Program-made: the position numbers and the translations under genes
Part shown: one piece after another, positions 6,424 to 7,095 of the stretch
How positions within the stretch are numbered: position 1 is the stretch's first letter
Layout: each line of letters opens with the position of its first letter
Source of the DNA: Planctomycetaceae bacterium
GTDB lineage: Bacteria > Planctomycetota > Planctomycetia > Pirellulales > UBA1268
NCBI GenBank assembly: GCA_947453875.1
Contig: CANGIH010000124.1
Location: 1 to 7,095, forward strand
Reading direction: 5' to 3'
DNA length: 7,095 nucleotides
The notes under the pieces: generated by a model
What the model was told of the DNA's origin: nothing
The model's input: the letters and a program-made list of their open reading frames with translations, nothing else
The model's database searches: none

Positions 6424-7095
6424 ATGCCGAGCCCCGCCCAGAAGCCAACCCGCGCCGAGCAGTTCGCCGGCCTGTCGGTGGCGATCGTCACCCCTTTTCG
6501 CGACGGGAAGATCGACTCGGCCCGTCTGAAGGAGCAGATCGACGCGCAGGCGAAGGCCGGCGTCACCTGCATCTGCCCGGTCGGCACCACCGGCGAATCG
6601 CCGACGCTCTCCCACGATGAGCATGAGCGGGTGATCGTCGAAAGCATCCAGGCCTCCGCCGGGCGGATCCTCGTCATGCCCGGCACCGGCAGCAATTCCA
6701 CCGCCGAGGCGGTGCGACTGACGAAGCATGCGGAGAAGGCAGGGGCCAATGCCGCGCTCGTCGTCGGCCCCTACTACAATCGGCCGACGCAGCAGGGCAT
6801 CTACGAGCATTTCAAGGCGCTCGCCGAGGCGGTGGCGATCCCGATCTGCGTCTACAACATCCCCGGCCGGACGGGGCGTAACATCGAGCCGGAGACGATC
6901 ATCCGCCTCGCCGAACTGCCCGGCATCGCCATGGTCAAGGAAGCGACGGGGGTGATGGACCAGGCGTCGCAGATCATCGGAGCCACCGACCTGACCGTCC
7001 TCTCCGGCGACGACAGCATGACCCTGCCGCTGCTCTCGATCGGAGGCCGCGGCGTGGTCAGCGTTGTCGGCAACCTCGTGCCCGCCGACATTAAG
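6424..7095 (+). CDS. dapA: 4-hydroxy-tetrahydrodipicolinate synthase, C-terminus outside window
   Basis: Condenses pyruvate with aspartate semialdehyde in the first committed step of lysine and diaminopimelate synthesis, which supplies protein and peptidoglycan. The window holds the first 224 residues of a family usually near 290-300. The (beta/alpha)8-barrel signatures are all present: SVAIVTPFRDGKID (18-31), CPVGTTGESPTLS (51-63; Thr55 and Thr56), PYYNRPTQQG (116-125; Tyr118), VYNIPGRTG (143-151; proton-relay Tyr144 and Arg149), and MVKEATG (170-176), where Lys172 forms the Schiff base with pyruvate. LSGDDSMTLPLLSIGGRGVVSVVGN follows as in true DapA. The conserved Arg149 favours DapA over N-acetylneuraminate lyase or other aldolases of this family. 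The ATG at 6424 is supported by GAGG at 6412-6415 with 8 nt spacing; a 15-residue head precedes the barrel. It is divergent from pnp, with which it has no obvious pathway link. Confidence 0.5.
   Translation, partial: MPSPAQKPTRAEQFAGLSVAIVTPFRDGKIDSARLKEQIDAQAKAGVTCICPVGTTGESPTLSHDEHERVIVESIQASAGRILVMPGTGSNSTAEAVRLTKHAEKAGANAALVVGPYYNRPTQQGIYEHFKALAEAVAIPICVYNIPGRTGRNIEPETIIRLAELPGIAMVKEATGVMDQASQIIGATDLTVLSGDDSMTLPLLSIGGRGVVSVVGNLVPADIK

Noticed and set aside
6286..6810. Upstream extension of PNP to 468 residues
   Set aside because: The added part is antisense to dapA and crosses the divergent promoter region; the start at 6285 has a strong Shine-Dalgarno and gives the family's usual length.

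Overview
This GC-rich window (by eye about two-thirds G+C, not counted) carries eight recognisable protein genes and no RNA genes, mobile elements or CRISPR. The most likely source is a planctomycete. That rests on the high GC with patchy Shine-Dalgarno use, the form of the small Dabb-domain protein, and an ordinary bacterial housekeeping set. It is an inference from memory of such proteins, not a database result. No gap between genes exceeds 300 bases.

Layout. Bases 1-2064 hold three minus-strand genes, read right to left: a Nudix hydrolase, nucleoside diphosphate kinase (ndk), and a family II inorganic pyrophosphatase with an inserted CBS-DRTGG-CBS regulatory block, cut by the left edge. 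The pyrophosphatase is open to the window edge with no stop, so a simple search for closed ORFs would miss it. A 179-bp divergent region containing a strong dyad-symmetric element separates the Nudix gene from plus-strand ftsH (2244-4253), the membrane AAA+ zinc protease. A candidate terminator hairpin follows ftsH, then a small Dabb-domain gene (4340-4669). Convergent to it on the minus strand is a pnp-surE pair (6285-4700) whose genes overlap by 4 nt. A 138-bp divergent region with a plausible promoter and GC-rich hairpin leads into plus-strand dapA, cut by the right edge.

Function. Five of the eight genes concern nucleotides or pyrophosphate. A Nudix enzyme typically splits a nucleoside diphosphate derivative, often releasing PPi. 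Ndk balances NDP/NTP pools, and the pyrophosphatase removes PPi under probable nucleotide control. SurE converts nucleoside monophosphates to nucleosides, and PNP splits purine nucleosides to base plus (deoxy)ribose-1-phosphate. FtsH (membrane protein quality control) and DapA (lysine/diaminopimelate synthesis) are separate housekeeping functions.

I found no convincing sign of an undescribed multi-gene system. The most interesting items are the CBS-DRTGG pyrophosphatase, the symmetric element upstream of ftsH/Nudix, the coupled PNP-SurE pair, and a PNP active-site substitution.
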